12,481 nt of DNA from DASPKW01 sp038244055 (GCA_038244055.1 JBBRTW010000192.1:1-12481), one strand, 5' to 3'. Positions 1 through 6,499 are shown, numbered from the stretch's first letter. Translations and numbers: made by a program. The notes: generated by a model not told the origin, from the sequence alone.

Positions 1-338
1 ATCACCGGGTAGCGATGCTGGGCGTTGGCCGGGTCGTTGTAGCCGGGTGGGAGGTAGAGGAGGTAGAAGGTTTCCTGGCCGTTGATGGCCGAGGCGCGGA
101 AGGTGCGGTAGGTCAGGGGGGACTCGGCAAATCGCTTGGGATCGAGCCAGGGGCGCGAGGGAGGTTTTTGGGGGTTGTAGGGCGTTGAAGGCAGATCCAG
201 CGGCCCGGCATAATCGCCCGTATTCTCCGGCGGCGTTCCCCAGGAATGGCCATGAGCGCGGCGATACAACTTCGCGCCAACCGCCAGCGCGGCCGCGAGG
301 ATCAGCGCTGACACGATCAGACCCTTTCGGCTTTTCAT
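1..338 (-). CDS. Putative esterase (alpha/beta hydrolase), N-terminal part, cut by window edge
   Basis: About 112 codons are visible before the gene leaves the window at its 3' side. The ATG at 338 opens a protein with a basic start (MKSRKG) and a hydrophobic segment at about residues 7-21, so it is exported or anchored by a signal anchor. A proline-rich linker follows. From about residue 75 comes a run (YRTFRASAINGQETFYLLYL, then PPGYN and HRYPV) that matches the opening beta strands of the putative esterase / esterase D family, usually followed by a LLHG oxyanion loop. The catalytic Ser, Asp and His lie outside the window, so activity cannot be judged. It lies 46 bases downstream of aat on the same strand and may be cotranscribed. 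No Shine-Dalgarno sequence is seen. Family assignment is inference from this N-terminal pattern. Confidence 0.7.
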   Translation of the reverse strand, partial: MKSRKGLIVSALILAAALAVGAKLYRRAHGHSWGTPPENTGDYAGPLDLPSTPYNPQKPPSRPWLDPKRFAESPLTYRTFRASAINGQETFYLLYLPPGYNDPANAQHRYPV

Positions 339-384
339 GAAGGCGCGTCGCCGCGGTGGACTGATCGCCAGAGCATTTTCGGGG

Positions 385-975
385 CTATCCAAACCGGCAC
401 TCCTTCCGCATCGCCTTCTTCAACTTTCGCAAATACTCCACCTGCGGGATTTCAATGCAACCGAAGCGTTTCATATTCGCATTGCACGTCTGTGCATCCA
501 GCAACTCGAAACCGCGCTCGCGCAAGCGCTCGACCAGCGCGACCATCGCCACTTTGCTGGCATCGGGCTGGTAGTAGAACATGCTCTCGCCGCAGAACGC
601 GCCGCCGAGGGTCACACCGTACAACCCACCCGCCAGCTCGCCCTCGCGCCAGGCCTCGACACTATGCGCGTGGCCCTGCTGATGGAGCTCGACGTAGGCA
701 TCGATCAATTCCTGGCAAATCCAGGTGCGCTCGATTCGCTCCTCCATGCAGGCGGTCATCACCCGCTTGAACTCGCAATTGATTCGGATCTCGAAACGCT
801 TCTGGCGGTAAATCTGCCCCAAAGTGCGCGGAATGTGGAACCCGCCGGGGCCTTCATGCAGGGGAAGGACGCCGCGGGGGTCGGCCGTGTACCAGCGAAT
901 CCGCCCATCCTCGGCCATTGGAAAGGCCCCCTGGGCGTACGCGGACAGCATGGTTTCGGGGTCCAGGCGAATCAC
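385..975 (-). CDS. aat: Leucyl/phenylalanyl-tRNA-protein transferase (Aat)
   Basis: Aat transfers Leu or Phe from aminoacyl-tRNA to the N-terminus of proteins starting with Lys or Arg, creating N-end-rule degrons for ClpS/ClpAP in the cytoplasm. The 196-residue product opens with the family pattern (LDPETMLSAYAQGAFPMAEDG, WYTADPRGVLPL) and has the core GGLYGVTLGGAFCGESMF, then DASKVAMVALVERLRERGF, LLDAQ and RFGCIEIPQVEYLRKL. The Glu of GES and the Asp and Gln of LLDAQ correspond to the catalytic-site residues described for E. coli Aat. It is shorter than the E. coli enzyme (234 residues), as is usual for the short-form family. The start is GTG: an in-frame TAG lies five codons upstream and no closer ATG is available. 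A TAGAAT hexamer nine bases upstream and the lack of a well-spaced ribosome site suggest a very short leader. Confidence 0.95.
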   Translation of the reverse strand: MIRLDPETMLSAYAQGAFPMAEDGRIRWYTADPRGVLPLHEGPGGFHIPRTLGQIYRQKRFEIRINCEFKRVMTACMEERIERTWICQELIDAYVELHQQGHAHSVEAWREGELAGGLYGVTLGGAFCGESMFYYQPDASKVAMVALVERLRERGFELLDAQTCNANMKRFGCIEIPQVEYLRKLKKAMRKECRFG

Positions 976-984
976 CTGAGCATC

Positions 985-990
985 ATTCTA
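985..990 (-). promoter_or_regulatory. Candidate -10 box (TAGAAT) of aat
   Basis: TAGAAT on the minus strand ends nine bases before the GTG start of aat. No convincing -35 is seen 16-18 bases further upstream. The nearest purine-rich stretch (GGAAAGG) is too far from the start to act as a normal ribosome site. Together with similar sites before other genes here, this points to a near-leaderless transcript. Weak on its own. Confidence 0.3.
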
Positions 991-1111
991 CCTTTCCGGC
1001 CTCGGCGCGGTAGTCCTCTCCTCCCGCATTGTCCCACCGGGCTTATCCGCATTCCAATATTGCCCCGCAGTTATAACCGCGAATTTTCTCCCACTCCCCG
1101 GCCAAGTGTCT

Positions 1112-1117
1112 TACAAT
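1112..1117 (+). promoter_or_regulatory. Candidate -10 box (TACAAT) of nfeD, leaderless arrangement
   Basis: TACAAT is followed by six bases and then ATG at 1124, so transcription would start at or next to the start codon. No Shine-Dalgarno sequence is present and no good -35 is visible. The preceding bases make TGTCTTACAAT, which differs at one base from the sequence at the antitoxin start (TGTCCTACAAT, minus strand 8515-8505). This site is used to prefer ATG 1124 over the in-frame GTG at 1106, which would place the -10 box inside the gene. Confidence 0.45.
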
Positions 1118-1123
1118 ACGGCC

Positions 1124-2779
1124 ATGAGAACGAGCAGCCCCACGATGCGGTCTTTAGCCGTGGTTCTCCTCACCGCCCTGGCGGCCGCGGCGATCATCCC
1201 CGCGCCGGCCGAGAGTGCGCCGGCGACAGGAGGTCCGCGCCCGCCAGCGGTTGCCCCCGCCGGCCCGGCCGCGCCCACGCCGCGCGCCCAACCCGCTACC
1301 AAGGAGTCGGCACTCAGCACCCAGAACTCCGGCCCGACTCCAACCATCGTCGTCCGCCTTCAGGGCCAGATCGATGATTACAACCGCGATAAGTTCATCG
1401 AGCGATTTAATCAGGCCAAGGCGGCCGGGGCCAAGGTGATCATTGTTGATCTCGATACCTATGGCGGGTTGGTGACGGCCGGGCTGGATATCTCCGGGTT
1501 CATCAAATCGCAGAGCGATGTTCACACCATTGCCTATGTCAGCCGCAAGGCCATCTCGGCCGGGGCGATGATCGCAATCTCCTGCGATGAGATTGTGATG
1601 GCCCCCAACGCCCAACTGGGGGACTGCGCCCCCATCGCCATCCACGATGGCGAAATGCAGACTCTGGGCAAGGATGAGCGTGCCAAGGCCACCAGCCCGA
1701 TTCTCTCCGATTTCAAGGGTTCGGCCATTCGAAACGGCTACGATGTGCTGCTGGTGCAGTCGATGGTCGTCGCCGACATCGTCGTCCACTGGGTGGAGAA
1801 CAACAAGGGTGAACGCCGCTTTGTAAACGCGACCGAGTTCGCCGCTCTGACCAAGGCGGGTTGGACCGAAGTAAAAGATTCCGAAGTCGGCGCACCCGTT
1901 GATTCCGATACCAGTCTACTGACGGTTCATGGCGGGGCCGCTTTCAAACTCGGTCTGGCCAAGGCGATTCATCCAACTCTCGAATCCCTTGCCGCCGCCC
2001 GCAATTACAATATCACCGCCACGCTCGCCCCCAGTTTCGGCGATACGATGATCGAAGTGATCAGTACGCCGATCGCTCGCCTTTTCCTGATGGTGATCTT
2101 CGCGGTTTCCCTCTACGCCGTCTTCCACGCGCCCGGGCATGGCATGGCCGAGGTGATCGCGGTGATCGCGTTGGCGCTGCTCGTGGGCGTGCCGCTCATG
2201 ACCGGCTACGCAGAGTGGTGGGAAATCCTCGTCATCCTCATCGGCATTGCCCTTTTGGCCTTGGAACTCTTCGTGATTCCGGGATTCGGGGCGGCCGGAA
2301 TTATTGGCATCCTTTGTATTCTGTTTGGTTTTGTCATGACCTTCGTCGGCCGGGATCCGGGCGGATCGGGCGGACATATCGAATCATGGTGGAGCAACCT
2401 GCAGACCGGCATGGCAACGGTGGTCAGCGCCATGATCGGCTCGATCATCGCCGCCTCGATTCTTCGAAAGTATTTGCCCAAACTGCCGCTTTTCAACCGG
2501 TTGATTCTGACGACCATCGCCGGCGATATCGGCCGGTCGAATCCGCTCCCCGGCGCGCCGGCGGTGGATCATGGATCGTTCTGGCCGGCCGTCGGCGCGT
2601 ATGCCGATGCGGTCTCGGATCTCAAGCCGGGCGGCTCGGCATCCTTCTACGATCCGACCATCGCCGATGTGCGCGTGCTTTCAGTCATCTCGGCCACCGG
2701 CTACATTAGCCGCGGAGCGAAACTCGTCGTGCTCCAGAACAACGACAATCGCGTTCTGGTGCGGCAGCAGGAATCGTGA
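1124..2779 (+). CDS. NfeD-family membrane-bound ClpP-like serine protease
   Basis: A long-form NfeD protein of 551 residues. It opens with a signal peptide (residues about 1-30) and a Pro/Ala-rich linker to about residue 70. A ClpP/crotonase-like domain follows from about 75 to 300. It contains the strand IIVDLDTYGGLV and the motif KAISAGAMIA, whose Ser145 aligns with the NfeD nucleophile; Lys198 (SDFK) is a candidate general base. Four or five membrane helices lie at about 317-335, 343-361, 366-388, 391-409 and possibly 431-448. The C-terminal OB fold (about 485-548; GAYADAVSDLKPGG, RGAKLVVL) is typical of NfeD. The family works with stomatin/flotillin-type SPFH proteins in membrane microdomains, and floA lies 165 bases downstream on the same strand. 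An alternative start is the in-frame GTG at 1106. The family call is firm; proteolytic activity is inferred. Confidence 0.92.
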   Translation: MRTSSPTMRSLAVVLLTALAAAAIIPAPAESAPATGGPRPPAVAPAGPAAPTPRAQPATKESALSTQNSGPTPTIVVRLQGQIDDYNRDKFIERFNQAKAAGAKVIIVDLDTYGGLVTAGLDISGFIKSQSDVHTIAYVSRKAISAGAMIAISCDEIVMAPNAQLGDCAPIAIHDGEMQTLGKDERAKATSPILSDFKGSAIRNGYDVLLVQSMVVADIVVHWVENNKGERRFVNATEFAALTKAGWTEVKDSEVGAPVDSDTSLLTVHGGAAFKLGLAKAIHPTLESLAAARNYNITATLAPSFGDTMIEVISTPIARLFLMVIFAVSLYAVFHAPGHGMAEVIAVIALALLVGVPLMTGYAEWWEILVILIGIALLALELFVIPGFGAAGIIGILCILFGFVMTFVGRDPGGSGGHIESWWSNLQTGMATVVSAMIGSIIAASILRKYLPKLPLFNRLILTTIAGDIGRSNPLPGAPAVDHGSFWPAVGAYADAVSDLKPGGSASFYDPTIADVRVLSVISATGYISRGAKLVVLQNNDNRVLVRQQES

Positions 2780-2820
2780 CTTTATTGTGATACGATCAAT
2801 ACCGTGTAACGACCCTCTCG

Positions 2821-2859
2821 CGTCATGTTAAGCGCAGCGAAACCCCCCTCAGGATGACG
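2821..2859. repeat. Dispersed-type intergenic palindromic repeat (GTCAT...CTCAGGATGAC)
   Basis: A 39-base element between nfeD and floA with perfect 6-base ends (CGTCAT at 2821-2826, ATGACG at 2854-2859). The arms extend inward imperfectly (GTTAAG against CTCAGG). The core AGCGCAGCGAAAC resembles the short 'GTCATnCTGAGCGnAGCGAAnnnTCTCAGGATGAC' type of intergenic repeat that I recall from many unrelated bacteria. It would form a long imperfect hairpin. This copy is degenerate in the left arm. Whether it is repeated elsewhere in this genome cannot be seen here. Confidence 0.6.
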
Positions 2860-2867
2860 GCAAACCA

Positions 2868-2936
2868 GCAACTCGCAACTAACAACTCGCAACTAGCAAC
2901 TCGAAACTCGAAACTCGCACCAGCAACTCGAAACAA
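2868..2936 (+). repeat. Heptamer tandem array, GCAACTC family, upstream of floA
   Basis: Seven consecutive 7-base units start at 2868: GCAACTC, GCAACTA, ACAACTC, GCAACTA, GCAACTC, GAAACTC, GAAACTC. After a six-base interruption (GCACCA) come GCAACTC and GAAACAA in a new register. The array ends at the floA ribosome-binding site (AAGGA, 2935-2939), which uses the last bases of the final unit. A three-unit array encodes the cyclic peptide ATRNSQL in every forward frame and ELRVASC in every reverse frame, so it contains no stop and creates spurious open frames here. Confidence 0.9.
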
Positions 2937-2944
2937 GGAACCCC

Positions 2945-3958
2945 ATGAATCACCTCCTCGCCGAAGGCGTCAGCGGAATGATGATCTTCTGGATCGCGCT
3001 CGGAATCATCTGCTTTATTCTCTTCATCGTCATGTTCAATTTCATCGGCCTGTACGTCCGGGCGATGGTCTCGGGCGCGCGGGTGACCTTCATGGACCTG
3101 ATCGGCATGCGCATCCGTAACGTGAACCCCACGATCATCGTCAACTCGCGCATTCAGGCGATGCGGGCGGGCATCCCCGTGACCACCACCGAAATGGAAT
3201 CGCACGTTCTGGCCGGCGGCAACGTGATGCGCGTCATCCACGCCATGATCGCCGCCAGCAAGGCCAATATCGATCTGGCCTGGAAGACCGCCACCGCCAT
3301 CGACCTGGCCGGCCGCGATATTCTCGAGGCGGTGCAGACCTCGGTGAATCCCAAGGTCATCGATGTGCCCAATCAGGCGATGGGGCAGATCACCATCGAT
3401 GGCCAGTCGCAGGATGGCATTGAACTGCGCGTCAAAGCCCGCGTCACGGTGCGCACGAATATCAAATCGCTCGTCGGCGGTGCCACGGAGGAAACCGTCG
3501 TCGCCCGCGTCGGCGAGGGCATCGTCAACGCCATCGGCTCGGCCGAGGATTACAAGCACGTTTTGAAAAACCCCGACTCGATTTCCAAGGCCGTGCTTGC
3601 CAAGGGTCTGGACGCCAACACCGCCTTCGAAATCCTTTCCATCGACATCGCCGAGATCAAGGTCGGCGAGAACATCGGCGCTAAACTCGCGGCCGACCGC
3701 GCTGAATCCGACAAGCGCCGATTCCAGGCCGAGGCCGAACAGCGCCGCGCCATGGCGGTGGCCCACGAGCAGGAAAACATCGCCAAGCAGGCCGAGAACC
3801 GCGCGGCGGTCATCCTCGCCGAAGCGGACATTCCCCGCGCCATGGCCGACGCCTTCCGCAGCGGCAACCTCGGCGTTTTCGATTATTACAAGCTCAAGAA
3901 CCTCCAGGCCGACACCGGAATGCGCGAATCCATCGCCCAGGCGGATGCGAAGGGGTAG
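2945..3958 (+). CDS. floA: Flotillin-like protein FloA
   Basis: FloA is a membrane-anchored SPFH-family scaffold that organises functional membrane microdomains at the inner face of the cytoplasmic membrane. The 337-residue product has the usual family length. A hydrophobic anchor spans about residues 13-33, and the characteristic segment RNVNPTIIVNSRIQAMRAGI follows. The SPFH domain continues through RDILEAVQTSVNPKVIDVPN and KARVTVRTNIKSLVGGATEETVVARVGEGIV. An Ala/Glu-rich coiled coil runs from about 240 to 290 (KLAADRAESDKRRFQAEAEQ onward), and the C-terminus has the conserved FRSGNLGVFDYYKLKN motif. The start is set by AAGGA five bases before ATG. It sits downstream of the NfeD gene, a very common pairing. 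The heptamer array just upstream supplies part of the ribosome-site context. Confidence 0.97.
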   Translation: MNHLLAEGVSGMMIFWIALGIICFILFIVMFNFIGLYVRAMVSGARVTFMDLIGMRIRNVNPTIIVNSRIQAMRAGIPVTTTEMESHVLAGGNVMRVIHAMIAASKANIDLAWKTATAIDLAGRDILEAVQTSVNPKVIDVPNQAMGQITIDGQSQDGIELRVKARVTVRTNIKSLVGGATEETVVARVGEGIVNAIGSAEDYKHVLKNPDSISKAVLAKGLDANTAFEILSIDIAEIKVGENIGAKLAADRAESDKRRFQAEAEQRRAMAVAHEQENIAKQAENRAAVILAEADIPRAMADAFRSGNLGVFDYYKLKNLQADTGMRESIAQADAKG

Positions 3959-4022
3959 GACAGGAATCGTGAAACATGAAAACATGAAAAGGCGTCTCGC
4001 CTATCACGCTCCGTTTTTCTGA

Positions 4023-4043
4023 TTCATCCTTCATCCTTCATCC
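4023..4043 (+). repeat. Heptamer tandem array, three exact TTCATCC units, abutting a start codon
   Basis: Three perfect TTCATCC units are followed by TT and then the ATG at 4046. The array occupies the place where a ribosome-binding site should be, and there is no purine-rich SD on the plus strand. The array encodes the cyclic heptapeptide FILHPSS in all three forward frames, whereas every reverse frame meets TGA. The same heptamer recurs at 4642-4669 and 5574-5601. Confidence 0.9.
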
Positions 4044-4045
4044 TT

Positions 4046-4549
4046 ATGTATCTCCTCCCCGACATCCTCGCCCGCTCCGATGATACCGATGCTTTCAAGA
4101 TCATCTTCGGAGTCATCGTCGCCATCATCTGGGGCATTGCGTCGCTGGTGGCCGCGCTGAATAAGAAGGCGGCCGAGGCAAAGCGGCGGCAACAGTTCGG
4201 GCAGCTTCCTTCGGGGTTGCCGCAGGGGCAATATCCGCGGGTTCCCGTCCCGGCGCGGGTTTTTCAGCCTGGCCCGCCTCAGCCAGTTCAGAAGAAAAGC
4301 AAGAAGAAGGCCGCCGTCCCGCCCCCAATTACCTTCCATGCGGCCACACCCGAGAATCGACCGGTGGATGAGGGGGCCAGATCGCCCTCGGCCGCCCCCC
4401 TTCGCACGGCGGCCGCCACAGCGACCGCCAAGCCCTCCCGAATCGGTCGTCTGATCCGCCGCCCCGACTCCCTCCGGGCCGCCTTTATTCTGTCGCAGGT
4501 ATTAGAACCGCCAAAATCTATTAGACCTGAACGTGGACAGATTGTATAA
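4046..4549 (+). CDS. Small single-helix membrane protein of unknown function, next to floA
   Basis: A 167-residue protein with no recognised catalytic domain. One membrane helix lies at about residues 17-38 (FKIIFGVIVAIIWGIASLVA), followed by a basic stop-transfer stretch (NKKAAEAKRRQQ). A long low-complexity Pro/Ala/Lys-rich cytoplasmic part follows (PGPPQPVQKKSKKKAAVPPP). The C-terminal tail SLRAAFILSQVLEPPKSIRP looks like a short conserved amphipathic motif; I recall similar 'LR.A...SEILGPP..LR' tails in planctomycete proteins, which is recollection rather than proof. Its position after nfeD and floA suggests a microdomain-related role by context only. No ribosome site is seen: three TTCATCC repeats stand directly before the ATG. 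The stop codon TAA lies inside the -10 box of the next gene. Confidence 0.75.
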   Translation: MYLLPDILARSDDTDAFKIIFGVIVAIIWGIASLVAALNKKAAEAKRRQQFGQLPSGLPQGQYPRVPVPARVFQPGPPQPVQKKSKKKAAVPPPITFHAATPENRPVDEGARSPSAAPLRTAAATATAKPSRIGRLIRRPDSLRAAFILSQVLEPPKSIRPERGQIV

Positions 4550-4550
4550 T
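4545..4550 (+). promoter_or_regulatory. Candidate -10 box (TATAAT) for the prepilin-like gene
   Basis: A perfect TATAAT whose bases 4547-4549 are also the stop codon of the upstream gene. Transcription would start near 4557, leaving a leader of about 20-25 bases that contains the GGAGG ribosome site at 4569-4573. No convincing -35 element is seen 16-18 bases upstream (TTAGAC at 4521-4526 is a poor match). Confidence 0.5.
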
Positions 4551-4579
4551 GCCCCGGTCACATCTGCCGGAGGCTACGC

Positions 4580-5554
4580 TTGCGAATAATGAACCACACC
4601 CGCCCAAGCTCGTCCATGCGCCCTGCTCATTCCGCGCGACCCTCATCCTTCTGCCTTCATCCTTCATCCTTTCCTAAAGCCTTTACTCTCGTCGAACTCC
4701 TTGTCGTTATTGGGATTATCGCGATCCTGATCGGCATTCTCATGCCTTCATTGAGCAAGGCCCGCGATCAGGCCAAGACCGTGCAATGCATTTCCAATCT
4801 CCGTCAGATCGGCTTGGGTCATGCGCGCTATGTCATCGATTACAAAGGGTACATCGTCCCCTGCGACATTGGTGATTGGGCGGCCCCCACCACCGCCAAT
4901 GGCGTTACCATCAAAGACTCGTGGTGTACCCTGCTGGTCGCCGGCGGTTATCTCCCCAATCCGCCGAGTGTCGCCGGCGCGCCCGTCGGCGACAATACCA
5001 TCCTCAAATGCCCTTCGGGCAATGAAGACGTCGTCGGAATCACCAGCATCAGCAGCGGCCTGCCCACCAGCCGCACCGATGGCCGCGGCACCATGGGCGT
5101 ACAGTACACGTCGGGTGCCACCGGCATTGATCCTGGTTTGATTGTTTATTGCTGGTATGGCATCAATGGCACTTCGGGCAGCGACAAAGCCTTCCCGGTG
5201 CGCCGCTGGCCGGCCGATGGAACTTCGCCGACCGACCCCACCAAGCCCCCGCCCAACACACCGAAGATGTCGCAAGTCAGGCATTCGTCCGAACTGGTGT
5301 TTCTCTTTGACGGCATCGCGGGCCTCAACCTGCAGACGGTCAACGCCAACCGGATCAACGCGCGCCACCGGAAGAACACCGCGACCAATATCCTCTTCTT
5401 CGACAACCACGCGGAAACTTTCAATACCAAGGACCTCCCTGGCGGCATCGGCGACGCCAACCCCGCCAGCACCACCTTCGGCTGGAATGCCGCCACCCAC
5501 ACCGGCAACCTCGCGAATTATCCCCAGGTGAAATGGCGGCTGGATCAGGATTGA
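4580..5554 (+). CDS. Prepilin-type secreted protein (H-X9-DG class)
   Basis: A class III (prepilin) signal, AFTLVELLVVIGIIAILIGI, is followed by MPSLSKARDQAKTVQCISNLRQIGL, the standard opening of planctomycete/verrucomicrobial pseudopilin-like proteins. Processing would fall between Ala34 and Phe35, with the conserved Glu at +5. Ala replaces the usual Gly at -1. Near the C-terminus, RHRKNTATNILFFDNHAETF matches the processing-associated H-X9-DG region but has ten residues between His and Asp, and DN instead of DG. Such proteins are secreted through type IV pilus/type II-like machinery; their exact job is unknown. GGAGG at 4569-4573 is six bases from a TTG at 4580, which favours that start; ATG at 4589 is the alternative. 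The long leader is partly encoded by a TTCATCC heptamer array. Confidence 0.9.
   Translation: MRIMNHTRPSSSMRPAHSARPSSFCLHPSSFPKAFTLVELLVVIGIIAILIGILMPSLSKARDQAKTVQCISNLRQIGLGHARYVIDYKGYIVPCDIGDWAAPTTANGVTIKDSWCTLLVAGGYLPNPPSVAGAPVGDNTILKCPSGNEDVVGITSISSGLPTSRTDGRGTMGVQYTSGATGIDPGLIVYCWYGINGTSGSDKAFPVRRWPADGTSPTDPTKPPPNTPKMSQVRHSSELVFLFDGIAGLNLQTVNANRINARHRKNTATNILFFDNHAETFNTKDLPGGIGDANPASTTFGWNAATHTGNLANYPQVKWRLDQD
4642..4669 (+). repeat. Heptamer tandem array (TTCATCC family) inside the prepilin leader
   Basis: Four in-register 7-base units: CTCATCC, TTCTGCC, TTCATCC, TTCATCC. They lie within the coding frame of the prepilin leader peptide and encode roughly SSFCLHPSSF, a variant of the FILHPSS cyclic peptide specified by TTCATCC. 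The encoded stretch would be removed by prepilin peptidase, so it can be tolerated. Confidence 0.85.
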
Positions 5555-5573
5555 TCGGAATCGTCCAAAGGGC

Positions 5574-5601
5574 TTCATCCTTCCCCGAGGGGGCTTCATC
5601 C
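5574..5601 (+). repeat. Degenerate TTCATCC heptamer array between converging genes
   Basis: TTCATCC occurs at 5574-5580 and again at 5595-5601, exactly 21 bases apart. The two intervening heptamers (TTCCCCG, AGGGGGC) keep register. The array lies in the 84-base gap between the prepilin-like gene and the converging metallopeptidase gene. An 8-bp inverted repeat (CCCGAGGG 5584-5591, CCCTCGGG 5623-5630) overlaps it and could act as a weak terminator, but its T-rich tail is about ten bases away. Confidence 0.6.
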
Positions 5602-5638
5602 TCCATTGACCTCGCGCCGCCGCCCTCGGGCCCGATTC

Positions 5639-6388
5639 TCATTTTGTTTTTTCCTTCGCCGCCGGCAGGTTCCACAATCGATCCAGCAGCTTGAACATCT
5701 CCGGGTCGTGCTTCTCCAACTCGTCGCGGGTAAAGGGGAAGAAATCATTGCGCCCGAAAAACGCTTCCGTGCATTCGGCGAAATATTCCTTCTCGTTGGT
5801 CATCGCATAAGCCCGCTCGTGGGTGTTCTTTCGATCCGGGCCATGCCAGCGCTCGACGTTGTCGTAGCTCTTGCTCTCTTTGGCCCGCTTGTAGGCGGCG
5901 ATGATATCGGGCTGGTTGAATCCCAGAACGCGGTCGTGGTAGGCGTGCGCCAGTTCGTGCAGCAGCAGCACCGGCATCCGCTTGATCTCGCGCTCGAAGA
6001 TGCGGACGTTGGTGATCTCAACGCACTTGGCCATGGCCGGGTCCCGCCCGTTGGCCCGCAGCCATCCCGCATCGGGATGGTACTCGGCGCGCGGCTGCAC
6101 CTTGGGATATTCCGGCGAAATCCACAGCGGCACCTTCTGCAATTCCTCCATCGCCGGCGCGGGCACCGTCTTGACGATGTAGGCCAGTTGATCCTCCAGA
6201 AGCTGGAGAGCTTTGTCGGTCTCCACCTTCTGCTTCTCGAGCAGTTCGCTGCGGATGTGGACCGTCCAACCCTGAATTTGCCGGGTCTGACTCGTTGCAG
6301 GCCCGGGTTCATCGGCCGCGGCCGGGATCGCCAGGCATAGAACCAGCAACAGATTAAGCTTTGAAGGATCGATCAAGACAGACTCCAT
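5639..6388 (-). CDS. Exported HExxH zinc metallopeptidase-like protein
   Basis: A 249-residue protein from ATG 6388. The N-terminal hydrophobic stretch (LNLLLVLCLAIPAAADEPG) is a probable Sec signal peptide, so it acts outside the cytoplasm. The core carries LLLHELAHAYHDRVLGF, a zinc-binding HExxH with His144, Glu145 and His148. About 57 residues later comes NEKEYFAECTEAFFG, where Glu201 or Glu205 is the likely third ligand, a gluzincin-type arrangement. The flanking patterns VPLWISPEYP, AEYHPDAGWL and ALTEAYFG-like AFFGRNDFFPFTRDELEKHDPEMFKLL resemble a widespread uncharacterised family of putative secreted metallopeptidases; substrate unknown. An alternative start is TTG at 6376, which has GGAG six bases upstream. 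It diverges from the AXE1-type esterase gene. Longer readings to 6712 run into that neighbour and are not credible. Confidence 0.8.
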   Translation of the reverse strand: MESVLIDPSKLNLLLVLCLAIPAAADEPGPATSQTRQIQGWTVHIRSELLEKQKVETDKALQLLEDQLAYIVKTVPAPAMEELQKVPLWISPEYPKVQPRAEYHPDAGWLRANGRDPAMAKCVEITNVRIFEREIKRMPVLLLHELAHAYHDRVLGFNQPDIIAAYKRAKESKSYDNVERWHGPDRKNTHERAYAMTNEKEYFAECTEAFFGRNDFFPFTRDELEKHDPEMFKLLDRLWNLPAAKEKTK

Positions 6389-6449
6389 CGTTGAGATGCG
6401 GCCGTGGAATGCGGCGATGCCAAACCACCCCCAGTGTCTCTTCTGAGTT

Positions 6450-6463
6450 GCGGATTGCAATCC
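6450..6463. promoter_or_regulatory. 12-bp perfect palindrome upstream of the esterase promoter
   Basis: GGATTGCAATCC (6452-6463) is a perfect palindrome in the divergent region between the metallopeptidase and esterase genes. It lies eight bases upstream of the candidate -35 and is centred about 48 bases before the predicted start of transcription. It could be a regulator site. It can also be read as two head-to-head units of the AATCCGC heptamer family (GCGGATT, GCAATCC), so it may be a repeat remnant instead. Confidence 0.4.
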
Positions 6464-6470
6464 TTCGCCA

Positions 6471-6499
6471 TTGCCCTCGGACTGTGGGAATAGGACAAT
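6471..6499 (+). promoter_or_regulatory. Candidate promoter of the AXE1-type esterase gene
   Basis: TTGCCC (6471-6476), a 17-base spacer, and GACAAT (6494-6499) give a sigma-70-like layout with four of six matches in each box. The start would be near 6506, leaving a leader of about 49 bases before ATG 6555. The antitoxin promoter has the similar form TTGCCT-N17-TACAAT. Moderate support only. Confidence 0.4.

Noticed and set aside
2785..2812. Possible promoter TTGTGA...TAACGA between nfeD and floA
   Set aside because: Both boxes match poorly and the spacing is 16. There is no reason to prefer it over read-through from nfeD.
2879..3985. Long minus-strand open frame opposite floA (368 codons)
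   Set aside because: It is the complement-frame shadow of floA in GC-rich DNA. Its C-terminus is the reverse translation of the GCAACTC heptamers.
3990..4002. Hairpin AGGCG-TCT-CGCCT after floA as a terminator
   Set aside because: The stem is only five pairs and the T-run is about ten bases downstream. Too weak to call.
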